A stretch of DNA of 61,094 bases from Herbiconiux sp. (GCF_023264855.1 NZ_JAHFUW010000023.1:1-61094); one strand, 5' to 3'; positions 7,736 to 16,513 are shown, counted from the first letter of the stretch. Notes: generated by a model not told the origin, from the sequence alone. Numbers and translations are program-made.

Positions 7736-8857
7736 CTAGGTGTTCTTCCGTCTGAAGAAATGACTCCAGAGGCTTGTGGAGGCTCCTCGGGCCGCGGAGG
7801 CCCGGCGGAGCTGGTCGACGTACACCGCGGCGATCAGCACGGCGCCGACCGCGACCTGCTGCCAGAACGGCTGCACGCCGGTGATGACGAAGCCGTTCTG
7901 CAGAACGGCCGGGATGAAGAGGCCGACGACGGTACCGAAGATCGTGCCGTAGCCGCCGAACAGCGAGGTTCCGCCGATGACGACCGCCGCGATGACGTTC
8001 AGGTTGGTCTGCGACTGGCCGGCGATCGCGGTGGTGGAGAACTGCGACAGCGACAGGATGCCGGCGAGACCGGCGAGAGCGCCCGACATCGCGTACACCC
8101 GGATGAGGTGCCGGTCGACCTTCACGCCGACCCGGCGAGCCGCCTCCTCGCTCGAGCCCACCGCGTAGGTGTAGAGGCCGAACTTGGTCTTGTGCAGCAC
8201 GAACGCGCCGATCAGGATGACGACGAGCGCGATCACCGAGATGATCGGCACGCTGCCCAGGATGTTGCCGTAGCCGATCGTGGTGGTGAGCACGGAGGGC
8301 ACGTCGCGGATGTCGACACCGCCGGTGAGGATCTGAGCCAGACCGAGCGCCATGCCGAGCGAACCCAGGGTCACGATCAGCGGCGGCACCTTGGCCTTGG
8401 AGATCAGGATGCCGTTGAACGTTCCCCAGACCAGGCCCGAGAAGATCGCGACCGCGAAACCGACGAGCGCGGTTCCCCAGTCGTCGCCGCCCATGGCCCT
8501 CATCACCATGGCCGAGACGACGCCCGAGAACACCAGCACCGAGCCGACCGAGAGGTCGATGCCCGAGGTGATGATGATGAAGGTCATGCCGACGCCCAGC
8601 ACACCGAGGATGGAGGCGTTCTGCACCACCAGCCGCAGGTTGGAGAACTGCGCGAAGGTGTCGGGCGCCATGATGCTGAAGATGATCACGATCACGATCA
8701 GCACGAGGAAGATCTGGAACGCCTGCGCCTTGAAGATCTTCGGGACGCGGCTCTGGGTCTCCCGCTCGACCGCCATGTTGATGGAGGTGGTCTCGGGTCC
8801 GGCCTCAGGGCCGAACTCGGCCTTCTTGATGTCGGTGTCCCGGATGTCGTCGCTCAT
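7736..8857 (-). CDS. Sugar ABC transporter permease (RbsC/FrcC-like)
   Basis: 373 aa with many hydrophobic segments and the family motif GIDLSVGSVLVFSGV; later conserved segments read GGTSLFGGYGTIFGT and AVYVDQLRR. It forms the membrane channel of the importer. Its start overlaps the ATPase stop by the ATGA tetranucleotide (8854-8857), indicating translational coupling. The long charged N-terminus (about 45 residues) before the first membrane segment is cytosolic. It partners the lipoprotein downstream. Confidence 0.9.
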   Translation of the reverse strand: MSDDIRDTDIKKAEFGPEAGPETTSINMAVERETQSRVPKIFKAQAFQIFLVLIVIVIIFSIMAPDTFAQFSNLRLVVQNASILGVLGVGMTFIIITSGIDLSVGSVLVFSGVVSAMVMRAMGGDDWGTALVGFAVAIFSGLVWGTFNGILISKAKVPPLIVTLGSLGMALGLAQILTGGVDIRDVPSVLTTTIGYGNILGSVPIISVIALVVILIGAFVLHKTKFGLYTYAVGSSEEAARRVGVKVDRHLIRVYAMSGALAGLAGILSLSQFSTTAIAGQSQTNLNVIAAVVIGGTSLFGGYGTIFGTVVGLFIPAVLQNGFVITGVQPFWQQVAVGAVLIAAVYVDQLRRASAARGASTSLWSHFFRRKNT

Positions 8858-9615
8858 GCTGCACCCCTCGTGCTCGCGCCGGTCATCAGACCGACCAGTT
8901 CTTCCATGCTCGTGTCCTTCGTCTCGATCGACGCGGCGCGGTGGCCCAGACGCAGCACCTGCACCCGGTCGGAGACCTCGATCACGTGCGGCATCGAGTG
9001 GCTGATGAAGACCACGGCGATGCCCTTGTCGCGCACCCGCCGGATGGTCTCCAGCACGTTCTTGGTCTGCCGCACACCGAGAGCCGCGGTGGGCTCGTCG
9101 AGGAAGACGACCTTGTTGGCCCAGTGAACCGCGCGGGCGATCGCGATCGCCTGACGCTGACCACCCGACATCGCACCGACCGGCGAGGTGAGCGAGCGCA
9201 CCGTGGCGCCCAGCTCGTCGAACGCGCGACGCGACTCCTTGGCCATGGCCTTCGTGTCCATGGTTCCGAAGAAGCCGGCGATGCCCTTGTTCATGATCTC
9301 GCGGCCCAGGTACACGTTCTGCACCGGGTCCAGGTGCGGAGCGAGGGCGAGGTCCTGGTGAACCGTCTCGATGCCCAGCGCGCTGGCCTGCTGCGGGTTG
9401 GTGAGCTGGATCGGCTGACCTTCGAACTTGATGGTGCCCTCATCCACGGCGAGGTTGCCGGAGAGCGCCTTCACGAGGGTCGATTTGCCGGCGCCGTTGT
9501 CGCCGATCAGGGCGGTCACCTCGCCGGGGTAGACCTCGAAGTCCACGTCGTCGAGTGCTCGAACGTGTCCGAACGAGCGGGAGAGGCCTCGGGCCTCCAA
9601 TACGGGGGTGCTCAT
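8854..9615 (-). CDS. Sugar ABC transporter ATP-binding protein (single-domain, FrcA-like)
   Basis: 253 aa with one complete ATPase domain: Walker A GDNGAGKST, Q-loop region, signature MSGGQRQA, Walker B VVFLDEPTAAL and the H-loop FISHSM. Most ribose-type importers use a two-domain RbsA of about 500 aa; the single-domain form resembles the fructose FrcA/xylose type and would act as a homodimer. It is translationally coupled to the permease. A 93-bp gap separates it from the isomerase-like gene upstream. Confidence 0.9.
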   Translation of the reverse strand: MSTPVLEARGLSRSFGHVRALDDVDFEVYPGEVTALIGDNGAGKSTLVKALSGNLAVDEGTIKFEGQPIQLTNPQQASALGIETVHQDLALAPHLDPVQNVYLGREIMNKGIAGFFGTMDTKAMAKESRRAFDELGATVRSLTSPVGAMSGGQRQAIAIARAVHWANKVVFLDEPTAALGVRQTKNVLETIRRVRDKGIAVVFISHSMPHVIEVSDRVQVLRLGHRAASIETKDTSMEELVGLMTGASTRGAA

Positions 9616-9708
9616 GTCAGTTCACTCTCTTCCGGCCTGTGCAGGCCTGCGGGTGGTTCCGGATGCGGTCATCATCTGCTCCTGGTTCATCGGGTTCGAA
9701 GGAGGGCG

Positions 9709-10770
9709 TCACACGATTCCCCCTTCGGCGAGTGTGCGGGGCCAGCCCACTCCGGGGGTCGCGACGAGCACACTGCCCGTGCCGCGCACCTCCCAGGGGC
9801 CGAAACCGGCGGGGACGGCGAAGACCTGCCCTGCGCGGTAGTCGATCTGCTCGTCGCCGGCACCGGCGAGCGCTCCCTCGCCCGCGAGCACGAGGGCGAC
9901 GGCGAAGCCTGCGTCGACGGCCACGCCGGGCGCACCGGCCGTGACCGGCGCTGCGTGCAGCACACGGAAGTAGGGGTCGGCGGCGGCGGGAAGCGCGCTC
10001 ACCACGTGCTCGGCGCGGCCGGTGAGGTCGACACGGCTGATCAGCTTCTCGAGCTCGGCGGCGGGGAGGGCCTCGGCCGACACGGCCGGCATCACGGTCT
10101 CGAAGCCGAGGCCGAGGTGCGACTCCTCGCGGGTCGAGGTGGTCACCGACCACTCCAGCACGATCGAGAAGTCGGTCGGCTCCTGCACCTCGGCGAGGAA
10201 GATGCCCTCGTCGATGGCGTGCACCTGCCCGGCCGGGACGAGCACGCCCATGCCGCGCGAGACTTCGATGCGGTTCATCCGCGAGAGCATCCATTCGGAG
10301 TCCTGCGCGTCACGGCGGCGGTCGAGCTCGTCGCGGTCGACGTCTTCTTTCCAGCCGACGTGCACGGCCGCGCCGGGCTCGGCGTCGAGGATGAACCAGG
10401 CCTCGGTCTTGCCGTACGGGCAGTCCAGGTGGCTGGCGGCGAAGGCGCGCGAGGGGTGCACGTGAACGGGGAGGCGCTGACGGGCATCCAGCAGCTTCAC
10501 CAGGATGCCGGTGTCGCCGGCGCTCGCCGCCGACGCGAAGTCGGGGCCCACCCAGGCGGCGGGGTCGGCGACCACGAGGTCGCGCAGGATGTCGCCGGCC
10601 TCGGTGCGGGCCAGGCCGATGTCGCCCTGGTCGGCGCGCGAGACGGTGGCCGCGAGCCACTCCTCGGGCTGGCGCTCGGAGGTCTGCTCGATGCCGCGCA
10701 GCGCCGCGATGCGGTCGCCGCCGCGGTAGAAGTGGTCGATCAGGTTGGGGGCCAGCGAAGCGGGGATCAT
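9709..10770 (-). CDS. Type I mannose-6-phosphate isomerase-like cupin protein
   Basis: 353 aa from the ATG at 10770, which overlaps the LacI-1 stop by ATGA; a 35-residue in-frame extension into lacI is rejected. Zinc-site motifs of class I phosphomannose isomerases are present: LPVHVHPSRAFA, KTEAWFILDAEPG and GQVHAIDEGIFLAEVQE. It would interconvert mannose-6-phosphate and fructose-6-phosphate, or a related aldose/ketose phosphate, in the cytosol. Placement between a LacI regulator and a sugar importer supports a catabolic rather than glycosylation role. Confidence 0.85.
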   Translation of the reverse strand: MIPASLAPNLIDHFYRGGDRIAALRGIEQTSERQPEEWLAATVSRADQGDIGLARTEAGDILRDLVVADPAAWVGPDFASAASAGDTGILVKLLDARQRLPVHVHPSRAFAASHLDCPYGKTEAWFILDAEPGAAVHVGWKEDVDRDELDRRRDAQDSEWMLSRMNRIEVSRGMGVLVPAGQVHAIDEGIFLAEVQEPTDFSIVLEWSVTTSTREESHLGLGFETVMPAVSAEALPAAELEKLISRVDLTGRAEHVVSALPAAADPYFRVLHAAPVTAGAPGVAVDAGFAVALVLAGEGALAGAGDEQIDYRAGQVFAVPAGFGPWEVRGTGSVLVATPGVGWPRTLAEGGIV

Positions 10771-11831
10771 GCGAGCTGTCCTTCCGTGGTGGAGATGTGA
10801 GCGTGTGAGGTGGCATCGGGGGGCGCGGGGATCTCGCCCGATCCGCGCAGCAGCAGCGCGGTGGGCACGATCCACTCCCGGGGGTCGTTCTTGGGGCCCT
10901 CGCGCAGCGCGAGCAGGCGTTCGATGGCCGCGTTGCCGATGAGGAAGGGATCCTGGTCGATGCAGCTCACCCCGGGGCGCAGCACATCGGCGAAGGCGAA
11001 GTCGCCGAACGCGATCATCGCCGTGTTCTGGCGGTGGATGCGGTGCAGGGCCGTGGTGAGGCCGATGGCGGCCTTCGCGTTCGAGGCGAAGAAGGCGGTG
11101 GCCGGCCGTTCGAGGCCGAGCAGCCGCTGCGCCTCGCTGAGGTAGTCGAGGCTGCCGTCGACGGTCGAGGAGACGAGCTCGGGGTCGTAGGGCAGGCCCG
11201 CGTCGCGCAGCACGTCGAGGTAGCCGTCGAGCCGGCGGTGGATGGTGGAGAACCGCTCGTCGCGGTCGAAGAAGGCGATGCGCTCGTGACCGAGTTCGAC
11301 CAGCTGCTGCACGGCGAGCGCCGTGGCGCCGCGGTCGTCGACGACGACGCAGTCGAAGCCGGCCCGCGAGCGGTCGACGGCCACCACGGGGGTGGTGGTG
11401 CGGAAGGGGTCGAGGTAAGGGTGCTCGTCGGCGACCGGGGCGAAGATGACGCCGGCGACCTGGTGGCCGGCCACGAGGCTGAGCAGCTGCTCCCGCTCGC
11501 GATCGCTGTCGAGGTTCGAGGAGGCCACCAGCACGCTGAGGCCCTCGGCTAGGGCGCGGGTCTCGATCGCGCTGACCAGGGCGGCGAAGAACGGGTCGGC
11601 CAGCGAGTCGATGACGATGCCGATGGATCCGTTGGTGCCCGACTTGAGCGAGCGTGCGGCCGTGTTGGGCACGTAGCCGAGCGTCTGGATGGCCTGGATG
11701 ACACGAGCGCGGGTCTCCGGATGCACGGCCTCTTCGGCGTTGACGACGCGGGAGACGGTCTTGATGCTGACGCCGGCGCTGGCCGCGACGTCTTTGATGC
11801 CGGGGCGGCGGTTGAGGGAATGTCCGGTCAT
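10767..11831 (-). CDS. LacI-family transcriptional regulator (LacI-1)
   Basis: 354 aa. The LacI DNA-binding headpiece is at the N-terminus (IKDVAASAGVSIKTVSRVVNAEEAV, hinge YVPNTAARSLKSG) and a sugar-binding domain follows (IGIVIDSLADPFFAALV, VAVDRSRAGFDCVVVDD, AFFASNAKAAIG). The ATG at 11831 is chosen because AAGGAGG sits about 8 nt upstream; a GTG three codons earlier overlaps that site. It heads the ABC importer operon and is divergent from the kinase-HAD gene. Operator-like palindromes at 11846-11859 and 11925-11936 suggest autoregulation. Confidence 0.92.
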   Translation of the reverse strand: MTGHSLNRRPGIKDVAASAGVSIKTVSRVVNAEEAVHPETRARVIQAIQTLGYVPNTAARSLKSGTNGSIGIVIDSLADPFFAALVSAIETRALAEGLSVLVASSNLDSDREREQLLSLVAGHQVAGVIFAPVADEHPYLDPFRTTTPVVAVDRSRAGFDCVVVDDRGATALAVQQLVELGHERIAFFDRDERFSTIHRRLDGYLDVLRDAGLPYDPELVSSTVDGSLDYLSEAQRLLGLERPATAFFASNAKAAIGLTTALHRIHRQNTAMIAFGDFAFADVLRPGVSCIDQDPFLIGNAAIERLLALREGPKNDPREWIVPTALLLRGSGEIPAPPDATSHAHISTTEGQLA

Positions 11832-11845
11832 TTTCGCCACCTCCT

Positions 11846-11859
11846 TGACAGCGTTGTCA
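11846..11859. promoter_or_regulatory. LacI-type operator O1 (lacI-1 leader)
   Basis: TGACAGCGTTGTCA is a 14-bp near-perfect palindrome with the central CG typical of LacI operators. It lies immediately upstream of the lacI-1 ribosome site and shares its half-site with O2 (centre-to-centre about 78 bp) and with the site at 21011. Confidence 0.7.
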
Positions 11860-11907
11860 TTTTTGGGTGAGGCCCGGATTCCCGAACCTCGTCGTTCTCG
11901 TGTCGCC

Positions 11908-11936
11908 TATACTGAACCCGCGACGACAACGTTGTC
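11908..11936 (+). promoter_or_regulatory. Promoter -10 and LacI-type operator O2 of the kinase-HAD gene
   Basis: TATACT at 11908-11913 is a good -10 box. The perfect palindrome GACAACGTTGTC at 11925-11936 lies just downstream, across the expected transcription start, where a bound repressor would block initiation. The same core occurs at 21011-21024. I saw no convincing -35. Confidence 0.65.
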
Positions 11937-11978
11937 AAGTCGTTGCGATGTCTCGATTAGATAACCCTCGGGAGCAGC

Positions 11979-13178
11979 ATGATCATCGTGGTCGCCGGAG
12001 CCGCCGGAAGCGGCAAGAGCACGCTCGGCCTCGAGCTCGCCCGCGCGTTCGACGCCGCGCTGCTCGACCTCGACACCCTGACCAACCCGCTGCTCGAAGG
12101 CTTGGGCGCCTCGCTCGCCGACGGCGCGCACTGGAACGACCCGGCCCTGCGGCCGACGATCCGGCCGGCGCGCTACGCCGTGCTGCGGGCCGCGCTCGCC
12201 GACCAGGTGCGCGCCGGAGCCGACGCGGTGCTGGTCGCGCCGTTCACCGCCGAGCTGCAGGGCGGGGAGGAGTGGCGGCTGCTCGTCACGGCCGCGGGCG
12301 GTGACGCACCGCACGTCGTTTGGCTGCAGGCGTCCGCCGACCTTCTGGCCGAGCGCCGGCGCCTCCGCGGGGCCGACCGCGACGTGCACGTCGTCGACCC
12401 GCCCGCCTCGGCGGTGCCGGCGGTGCCCCACCTCGTCGTGGACGCCTCGCTCTCCACCGCGCAGCAGGTCACCTCGGTGCGCCGGCGCCTCGGCGGCGGC
12501 CGCGAGCTGCCGGCCGACTCCCCCGTCTTCGGCCGCACCTTCGACGCGGCGCTGTTCGACCTCGACGGAACCCTCATCGACTCGACGCCCTCGGTCATCC
12601 GCTCGTGGGCGCAGATGGCGCGGGAGTACGGGCTCGAGGGTGATCCGCTCGCCGGGGGCCACGGCCGGCCCGCCGCGCAGGTGGTCGGCTCGCTCTTCCC
12701 CGAGCACCAGGCGGCCGAGGCGCTGGCCCGGGTCACCGCCTTGGAGGCCGCCGATCTCGACGACGTGATCGCGCTCGACGGCGCGGCTTCGCTGCTCGGC
12801 TCCCTCCCCGACGAGGCGCGCGCCATCGTCACCAGTGGCACGCACGTGATCGCGACGAGCCGTCTCGCTGCGGCGGGGCTCGCCGAGCCGGCCGTGCTGG
12901 TGACGTTCGACGACGTCACGCACGGCAAGCCGCATCCGGAGCCCTTCCTGCTCGCCGCGTCACGCCTCGGCGTCGACCCGGCGCGCTGCGTGGTCCTCGA
13001 AGACGCCCCCGCGGGCCTCGCCGCCGCCAAGGCGGCCGGCTGCACCACCGTCGCGATCGCCGGCACGCACGCTTCGCACGAGCTCGACGCCGACCTCACG
13101 GTCGACGGCCTCTTCCAGCTGCGAGCCGAGCCCGCCCCGGGCGGCGGCTTCCGGCTCGTGCCTGCGCTGCGCGCCTAG
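11979..13178 (+). CDS. Fusion of a P-loop small-molecule kinase and a HAD phosphatase
   Basis: 399 aa with two catalytic domains. Residues 1-165 are a P-loop NTPase/kinase of the gluconate/shikimate-kinase type (Walker A GAAGSGKST at 7-15). Residues about 188-385 are a HAD phosphatase with FDLDGTLIDS (nucleophile Asp194, acid Asp196), motif II IVTSGTH, and KPHPEPFLLA plus VVLEDAPAGLAAAKAAG. The combination could phosphorylate one sugar and dephosphorylate another, or set a phosphorylated-inducer level. GGGAG precedes the ATG. It is divergent from LacI-1 and the ABC/isomerase operon with an operator over its start site, so the same sugar should induce it. Domain assignments are firm; both substrates are unknown. 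Confidence 0.85.
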   Translation: MIIVVAGAAGSGKSTLGLELARAFDAALLDLDTLTNPLLEGLGASLADGAHWNDPALRPTIRPARYAVLRAALADQVRAGADAVLVAPFTAELQGGEEWRLLVTAAGGDAPHVVWLQASADLLAERRRLRGADRDVHVVDPPASAVPAVPHLVVDASLSTAQQVTSVRRRLGGGRELPADSPVFGRTFDAALFDLDGTLIDSTPSVIRSWAQMAREYGLEGDPLAGGHGRPAAQVVGSLFPEHQAAEALARVTALEAADLDDVIALDGAASLLGSLPDEARAIVTSGTHVIATSRLAAAGLAEPAVLVTFDDVTHGKPHPEPFLLAASRLGVDPARCVVLEDAPAGLAAAKAAGCTTVAIAGTHASHELDADLTVDGLFQLRAEPAPGGGFRLVPALRA

Positions 13179-13197
13179 CAAGGCCCGCACCACTCGG

Positions 13198-14247
13198 TCA
13201 GTCCAGTTTGTCGGCTCCCAGCGCGGCTGCCAGGGTCGCCTCCGATGGAAGCGCGGTTCGGATTCCGGGCGGGAGAGTGTCGTAGCTGGCCACTCCGATC
13301 GGAGTCTGCTGAGCCCCGAGCGAGTAGCGGACGACGGCATCGTTCTTGTTCGTGACCAGGAGCAGCCCCACGGTCTCCGCGTGTTGCGGCCGGCGAAGCC
13401 TGTCGTCGACGAGAGCGACGTAGAGGCCGAGCTGACCGAGGTGTTCGGGCATGAACTTCCCCTTCTTGAGCTCGATCACGATGTATCGGAGCTGATCGAC
13501 ATGGAAGAACATCAGGTCGACGAAGAACTCCTCGCCGTCGACGTCGAAACGCACCTGCTTGCCGACGAAAGCGAAGCCCTCGCCGAGTTCACGGAGGGTG
13601 TCGATGATCCGGTCGACGAGAGCCTGCTCGAACTCGCGTTCCTGCGATCCGCCGTCGACGGCGAGGAAATCCAGGATGTACGGATCTTTCGTGATCTGCC
13701 GGGCGAGGTCGGAGCCCGCTCGATCGAGAACGCGGTCGAAATTCGACGGGGCCGCCTCGAACCTCGTATGGGCATTCGTCGTGATCTGATGCTCGAGAAC
13801 GCTTCGGGACCAGCCGTGCAGCTGCGCTCTCTCGGAGTACCAGCTCCGCAGCGATTGATCGTCGAGCCGGTTCGACAGGATCGTCACGTGACCCCAGGGC
13901 AATTGTGCAACAGCCTGTTGCACAATTGCGATGTCCGGCCACGCCACCGCAAACGCCCGCATGTACGCCAGGTTTCTCGGCGAGAAACCTTTCATCTCGG
14001 GGAATGCCGCGCGGAGGTCGTTCGCCAGCCGGGTGATGACCTTCGAACCCCATCCTTCAGACGCCTGCCGCTCGGCGATCATGGATCCGATTCGCCAGTA
14101 CAGCGCGACGAGCTCGGTGTTGACACGTCTCTGAGCGGTGAAGCGCGCGGCAAGAACCTCCTGCTTGAGCGCGACAAGGGTCGCCTCGTAGAACTGTGGA
14201 GCGGGCGTGTTCTCGGATGGCACGCCCCAGTGTCGCTCCCCCGGCAC
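13198..14247 (-). CDS. DUF1016 (YhcG-type) PD-(D/E)XK nuclease family protein
   Basis: 349 aa. The N-terminal DUF1016 region covers about 20-150 (LYWRIGSMIAERQASEGWGSKVITRLANDL, then SPRNLAYMRAFA and VAQLPWGH). The C-terminal nuclease region reads DGEEFFVDLMFFH and YIVIELKKGKF, the PD-(D/E)XK core. Homologues occur as solitary genes, often near defence or mobile loci, with no settled role. The gene breaks up a run of sugar genes, is convergent with the kinase-HAD gene, and uses AT-richer codons (ATT, CAA, GTT, TTG) in places, suggesting acquisition. A perfect 31-bp palindrome lies within it. The start is a GTG with a weak ribosome site, so the exact N-terminus is uncertain. Confidence 0.85.
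   Translation of the reverse strand: MPGERHWGVPSENTPAPQFYEATLVALKQEVLAARFTAQRRVNTELVALYWRIGSMIAERQASEGWGSKVITRLANDLRAAFPEMKGFSPRNLAYMRAFAVAWPDIAIVQQAVAQLPWGHVTILSNRLDDQSLRSWYSERAQLHGWSRSVLEHQITTNAHTRFEAAPSNFDRVLDRAGSDLARQITKDPYILDFLAVDGGSQEREFEQALVDRIIDTLRELGEGFAFVGKQVRFDVDGEEFFVDLMFFHVDQLRYIVIELKKGKFMPEHLGQLGLYVALVDDRLRRPQHAETVGLLLVTNKNDAVVRYSLGAQQTPIGVASYDTLPPGIRTALPSEATLAAALGADKLD
13899..13929. repeat. Perfect 31-bp palindrome inside the DUF1016 gene
   Basis: 15-bp arms at 13899-13913 and 13915-13929 are exactly complementary around a single C. On the minus strand the palindrome encodes the segment AIVQQAVAQL using codons rare in this window. Confidence 0.95.
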
Positions 14248-14273
14248 GCCGGGAGAAGGTTATCCACAACCTG

Positions 14274-15755
14274 TCAGCGGGAGACCAGCGCCTCCAGGGT
14301 GGCTCGGGCGCCGTCGGCCGCCAGGCGGGAACGCGCGGCGACGAACGCCGTGCGGAGGCGGGTGTCGGCGCCGAGGTCGCCGAAGACGGGGGCGTAGTCG
14401 AGGAAGGAGCCCGGGGCATCCGCTTCGCCGGCGACGGCCGCGCGCAGCTCGTCGAGGCGCTTGTCGACCGGATGCAGCGCACTGCCGTCATCGGCGACAC
14501 CCTCGATGAAGCGGCTCCAGGCCGCCAGCACGAGCACCGAGCGCTCGATCTCGCCGCCCGTGCGCAGCTGCTCGCGCACGACGGGCAGCAGGAACTTCGG
14601 GATGCGGTCGGAGCCGTCGACGATCTGGCGCATCAGCGTGTCCTTGATGGCCTCGCTGCCGAAGCGGCGCATCAGCTCGGCACTGTACTCGTCGAGGTCG
14701 ACGCCGGGGACGGGGGCGAGGGTCGGCCGAGCCTCCGACGTCATGTAGCCGAGCAGGAAGTCGGCGAACAGCCGGTCGCGGCACACCTCGTGCACGTACA
14801 CCGCGCCCGACAGCAGGCCCAGGTAGCTCATCGCCTGGTGCGAGGCGTTCAGCAGGCGCAGCTTCATCAGCTCGTAGGGCTCGACGTCGGCCACGAGCTG
14901 CACACCCACCTCGTCGAAGGCGGGGCGGCCGGCCGTGAAGTCGTCTTCGAGCACCCACTGCACGAACGACTCCGAGAGCACCGGCCAGCGGTCGTCGAGG
15001 CCGAACTCGGCCGACACCCGCTCGCGCGACTCGTCGGTGGTGGCCGGCGTGATGCGGTCGACCATCGAGTTCGGAAAGCTGACCGAAGACTCGATCCACT
15101 CGGCGAGCGCGGGGTCGATGCGCGCGGCGAACGCCAGCACGGCGGCGCGCGCCACGTGGCCGTTGCCCTGGATGTTGTCGCACGACATCACCGTGAACGG
15201 CACCTGGCCGGCGTCGCGGCGCTCCCGCAGGCCGACCGTCACGAAGCCGAGAGCGCTGGTCGGCGCGGCTCCGGCGGGCAGGCCTTCGAGGTCGGCGAGG
15301 GTCGCCGGATCGCGCGGCTCGAAAGCGCCGGTGGCGTCGATGATGCCGTAACCGCCCTCGGTGATGGTGAGCGAGACGATGCGGGTGGCGGGGTCGCGCA
15401 GGGCGGCGAGCACGGCATCCGGATGCCCCGGAGCGAAGATGTAGTCGACGATCGAGCCGATCACCCGGGCCTCGACCTCGCCGTCGGGCGCGGTGGTGAC
15501 GAGGGTGTAGAGCCCGTCCTGCGCGCCGAGGGCGTCGCGCATGGCGGCGTCGCCGTCGAGGGTGCCGACGCCCGCGATGCCCCAGTCGGAGGCGCCGGCC
15601 GCGAGCAGGCGGTCGACGAACATCGCCTCGTGCGAGCGGTGGAACGCCCCCACGCCGAAGTGCACGATGCCGCGTGTCACGGCGGAACGGTCGTAGGCGG
15701 GCACGGCCACGGCCGGGTCGAGCTCGCCGAGGGTGCCGGTGTTCAGTTCAGTCAT
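14274..15755 (-). CDS. Mannitol 2-dehydrogenase (polyol-specific long-chain dehydrogenase)
   Basis: 493 aa, the normal length. Residues 28-40 (RGIVHFGVGAFHR) form the NAD-binding start. The catalytic signature KLRLLNASHQAMSYLG holds the conserved Lys, Asn and His of this family. It oxidises mannitol (or a close polyol such as arabitol) to the ketose with NAD in the cytosol. The small kinase gene lies 19 bp upstream on the same transcript and could phosphorylate the fructose formed. Related fructuronate/altronate reductases share the fold, but the operon context favours a polyol. Confidence 0.88.
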   Translation of the reverse strand: MTELNTGTLGELDPAVAVPAYDRSAVTRGIVHFGVGAFHRSHEAMFVDRLLAAGASDWGIAGVGTLDGDAAMRDALGAQDGLYTLVTTAPDGEVEARVIGSIVDYIFAPGHPDAVLAALRDPATRIVSLTITEGGYGIIDATGAFEPRDPATLADLEGLPAGAAPTSALGFVTVGLRERRDAGQVPFTVMSCDNIQGNGHVARAAVLAFAARIDPALAEWIESSVSFPNSMVDRITPATTDESRERVSAEFGLDDRWPVLSESFVQWVLEDDFTAGRPAFDEVGVQLVADVEPYELMKLRLLNASHQAMSYLGLLSGAVYVHEVCRDRLFADFLLGYMTSEARPTLAPVPGVDLDEYSAELMRRFGSEAIKDTLMRQIVDGSDRIPKFLLPVVREQLRTGGEIERSVLVLAAWSRFIEGVADDGSALHPVDKRLDELRAAVAGEADAPGSFLDYAPVFGDLGADTRLRTAFVAARSRLAADGARATLEALVSR

Positions 15756-15774
15756 CGGTTCGGGTCTCCAAGTC

Positions 15775-16452
15775 TCACAGCACCGTGGTGAGGTGCATCA
15801 GCAGGTCGGCATTCGTGCGGGCGGTCTCGACGATCTCCGCGTTCTTCTCGTCGACCTCGCGCACCCAGTCGGCGGAGGCGTCGGCCGAGTGGCCGAACGA
15901 CACCCGGCGGCGCACGAGCCGCTCGTGCCGCACCTCGGGTGCCACGTCGATGAACCACGACTCGTGCAGGTGCTCGCGCACCCGGTGCCAGCCGTGGTCG
16001 TCGTTCAGCAGGTAGTTGCCCTCGGTGATCACGAGGGGAACGGATGCCGGCACGGGAACCGCGCTTCCGATCGACTCCTCGAGAGCTCGATCGAAGATCG
16101 GCGCGTAGACGGGGGGAGCATCCGTCGACGTCGGCGGGCTCGCGAGCCGGCCGAGCAGGGCCACGTAACCGTCGATGTCGAAGGTGTCGGGGGCGCCCTT
16201 GCGGCCGCGGCGGCCCAGGCGCTCGAGTTCTTGGTTGGCGAAGTGGAAGCCGTCTTGCCCCACCAGCACGGCATCGGCGCCGAGTGCGGCGATCAGCGCG
16301 CTCGAGAGCGTCGACTTGCCCGCACCGGGCGTGCCGGCGATGCCCAGGATGCGGCGCTCGCCGCTCGCGATGAGCTGACGGCAGCGGGCGATCAGCTCGT
16401 CGAGGGCGACCGGGCGGGCCTCGGCGGATGCGGCTGTCGTGTGGTCGCTCAC
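15775..16452 (-). CDS. Nucleoside/nucleotide-kinase-family P-loop protein (FrcK-like, possible fructokinase)
   Basis: 225 aa from the GTG at 16452, which has AGGAGG about 6 nt upstream; an in-frame ATG at 16527 lies in the promoter. Walker A GTPGAGKST sits near residue 41, followed by GQDGFHFAN and ITEGNYLL, the layout of pantothenate/uridine-kinase-like enzymes. Similar proteins accompany fructose importers (FrcK) in rhizobia. Co-transcription with mannitol 2-dehydrogenase, which makes fructose, suggests a ketose kinase role. This is inference; biochemical activity is unproven for most relatives. Confidence 0.75.
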   Translation of the reverse strand: MSDHTTAASAEARPVALDELIARCRQLIASGERRILGIAGTPGAGKSTLSSALIAALGADAVLVGQDGFHFANQELERLGRRGRKGAPDTFDIDGYVALLGRLASPPTSTDAPPVYAPIFDRALEESIGSAVPVPASVPLVITEGNYLLNDDHGWHRVREHLHESWFIDVAPEVRHERLVRRRVSFGHSADASADWVREVDEKNAEIVETARTNADLLMHLTTVL

Positions 16453-16513
16453 TCGATCCTCCTGGTCGTCGTCGACGGGCGCGCGGATCATCGGCCGACG
16501 CTCCGCCGGGCCT

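Noticed and set aside
9634-9647. Small hairpin GGCCTG/CAGGCC between the isomerase-like gene and the ATPase gene
   Set aside because: Six base pairs with a 2-nt loop is too short and common in GC-rich DNA to call a regulatory site.
14260-14268. TTATCCACA, a perfect DnaA box
   Set aside because: A single copy with no cluster, no AT-rich unwinding region and no dnaA/dnaN nearby; treated as chance.
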